Shown: positions 63,516 to 64,000 of the stretch, piece after piece
Layout of the letters: each line of letters begins with the position of its first letter
Position numbering within the stretch: position 1 is the stretch's first letter
From: Pomacea canaliculata
Taxonomy: Eukaryota > Mollusca > Gastropoda > Architaenioglossa > Ampullariidae
DNA length: 64,000 bases
NCBI RefSeq assembly: GCF_003073045.1
Contig: NC_037595.1
Location: forward strand, 5,754,227 to 5,818,226
Direction: 5' to 3'
The notes under the pieces: generated by a model
What the model saw: only the letters and a program-made list of their open reading frames with translations
Databases searched by the model: none
Told to the model about the DNA's origin: nothing
Program-made: the position numbers and the translations under genes

Positions 63516-64000
63516 AAAAACCATTCTCACTTGCTGGCATAAACAATATGTGCCCATGAAGAAACAAAAAAGTCTTATATAAGTACTGATTTATTTCAAA
63601 ACATCAGCAAATATAACACAAACAGGAATCTTTAACTTCACTAAAATAGTACAAAAATAAATTTTTACTTGACTAAAAAGCAACTTTATAACGATATAAA
63701 ATTTCTACAACAAAGTTAAAGATTTGTTATGCTTCTGCATTTAAACTCCTAAATAACCCCACCTCTTAGAGGACTATAAGATAGCAATGCATGCAACCTT
63801 TAGTTAAAAAAACTTATTGTTCTGCTAAAATATATCATGACTTATTAAAAAAAAAACCTGTTTAACAGAAGATAAATTGGGGTTTCTTTGAAAGCTTAAT
63901 TGTAACATCAAAGTTGTTGCATGTAACCCTGTCTATGAAAGTAAATGGCACAAAAATAGCACACTATGATAATTAAAAACAGCATAGTTTGTGTGCATAT
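63516..64000. other. AT-rich DNA at the window edge
   Basis: No coding sequence seen. AATAAA on the minus strand near 63587-63592 could be the end of a minus-strand gene lying beyond the window, but nothing else supports that. Confidence 0.4.

Noticed and set aside
1-64000. CRISPR arrays, bacterial operons, LTR retroelements or other virus copies
   Set aside because: No regularly spaced direct repeats, no prokaryotic gene arrangement, and no gag, protease, integrase, capsid or envelope motif or paired long terminal repeat was seen by eye.

Overview
This 64 kb window looks like nuclear DNA of an invertebrate animal, probably a lophotrochozoan and most likely a mollusc (inference). The genes have many short exons with GT..AG introns. 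The background is AT-rich. The repeats are decayed non-LTR retrotransposons (CR1/L2-like, RTE-like, Rex1-like), tRNA-derived SINEs and a PIF/Harbinger remnant. There are no bacterial operons, no CRISPR array and no recognisable LTR element or virus copy.

Four protein genes could be rebuilt exon by exon with splice phases checked. (1) Minus strand, 3757-7727: NDUFB8, a mitochondrial complex I accessory subunit, 5 exons, 193 aa. (2) Minus strand, 14390-28064: a DUF4140/DUF4139 protein of the F37C4.5 type, 9 consistent exons giving 577 aa, plus one exon candidate whose phase does not fit. (3) Plus strand, 32575-43180: an orphan rhodopsin-class GPCR, 5 exons, 447 aa, every intron in phase 0. (4) Minus strand, 56135-62071: ARL13B, the ciliary small GTPase, 9 exons, 599 aa. 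A tRNA-Gly(GCC) gene lies antisense in GPCR intron 2 at 39583-39653.

Layout: 1-3660 no recognised gene; 3660-7760 NDUFB8; 9560-13300 a patchwork of LINE pieces, a GCGGGAC-motif repeat and a partial copy of exon 1 of the DUF4139 gene; 13670-28070 the DUF4139 gene with two RTE-like LINE remnants in its introns; 28370-31225 a SINE and two CR1/L2-like LINE tails; 32000-43815 the GPCR gene, with a cluster of CRE-like sites upstream and a MITE-like inverted-repeat element, a three-copy tandem repeat, the tRNA and a SINE in intron 2; 44600-51350 a Harbinger remnant, LINE pieces and a 45-60 bp sequence present three times; 53238-53366 a possible orphan last exon; 55330-62290 ARL13B; 62600-63515 an internally deleted LINE.

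The four genes do not form a functional module; they serve respiration, an unknown cytoplasmic role, cell-surface signalling and cilia. I did not find a convincing new biological system. The most unusual items are the partial exon-1 copy 18 kb downstream of its parent (about 89% identical), the 308 bp element with 66 bp inverted ends, the three dispersed copies of one short sequence, and the CRE cluster ahead of the GPCR. Family names come from motif recognition by eye; no database search was run.
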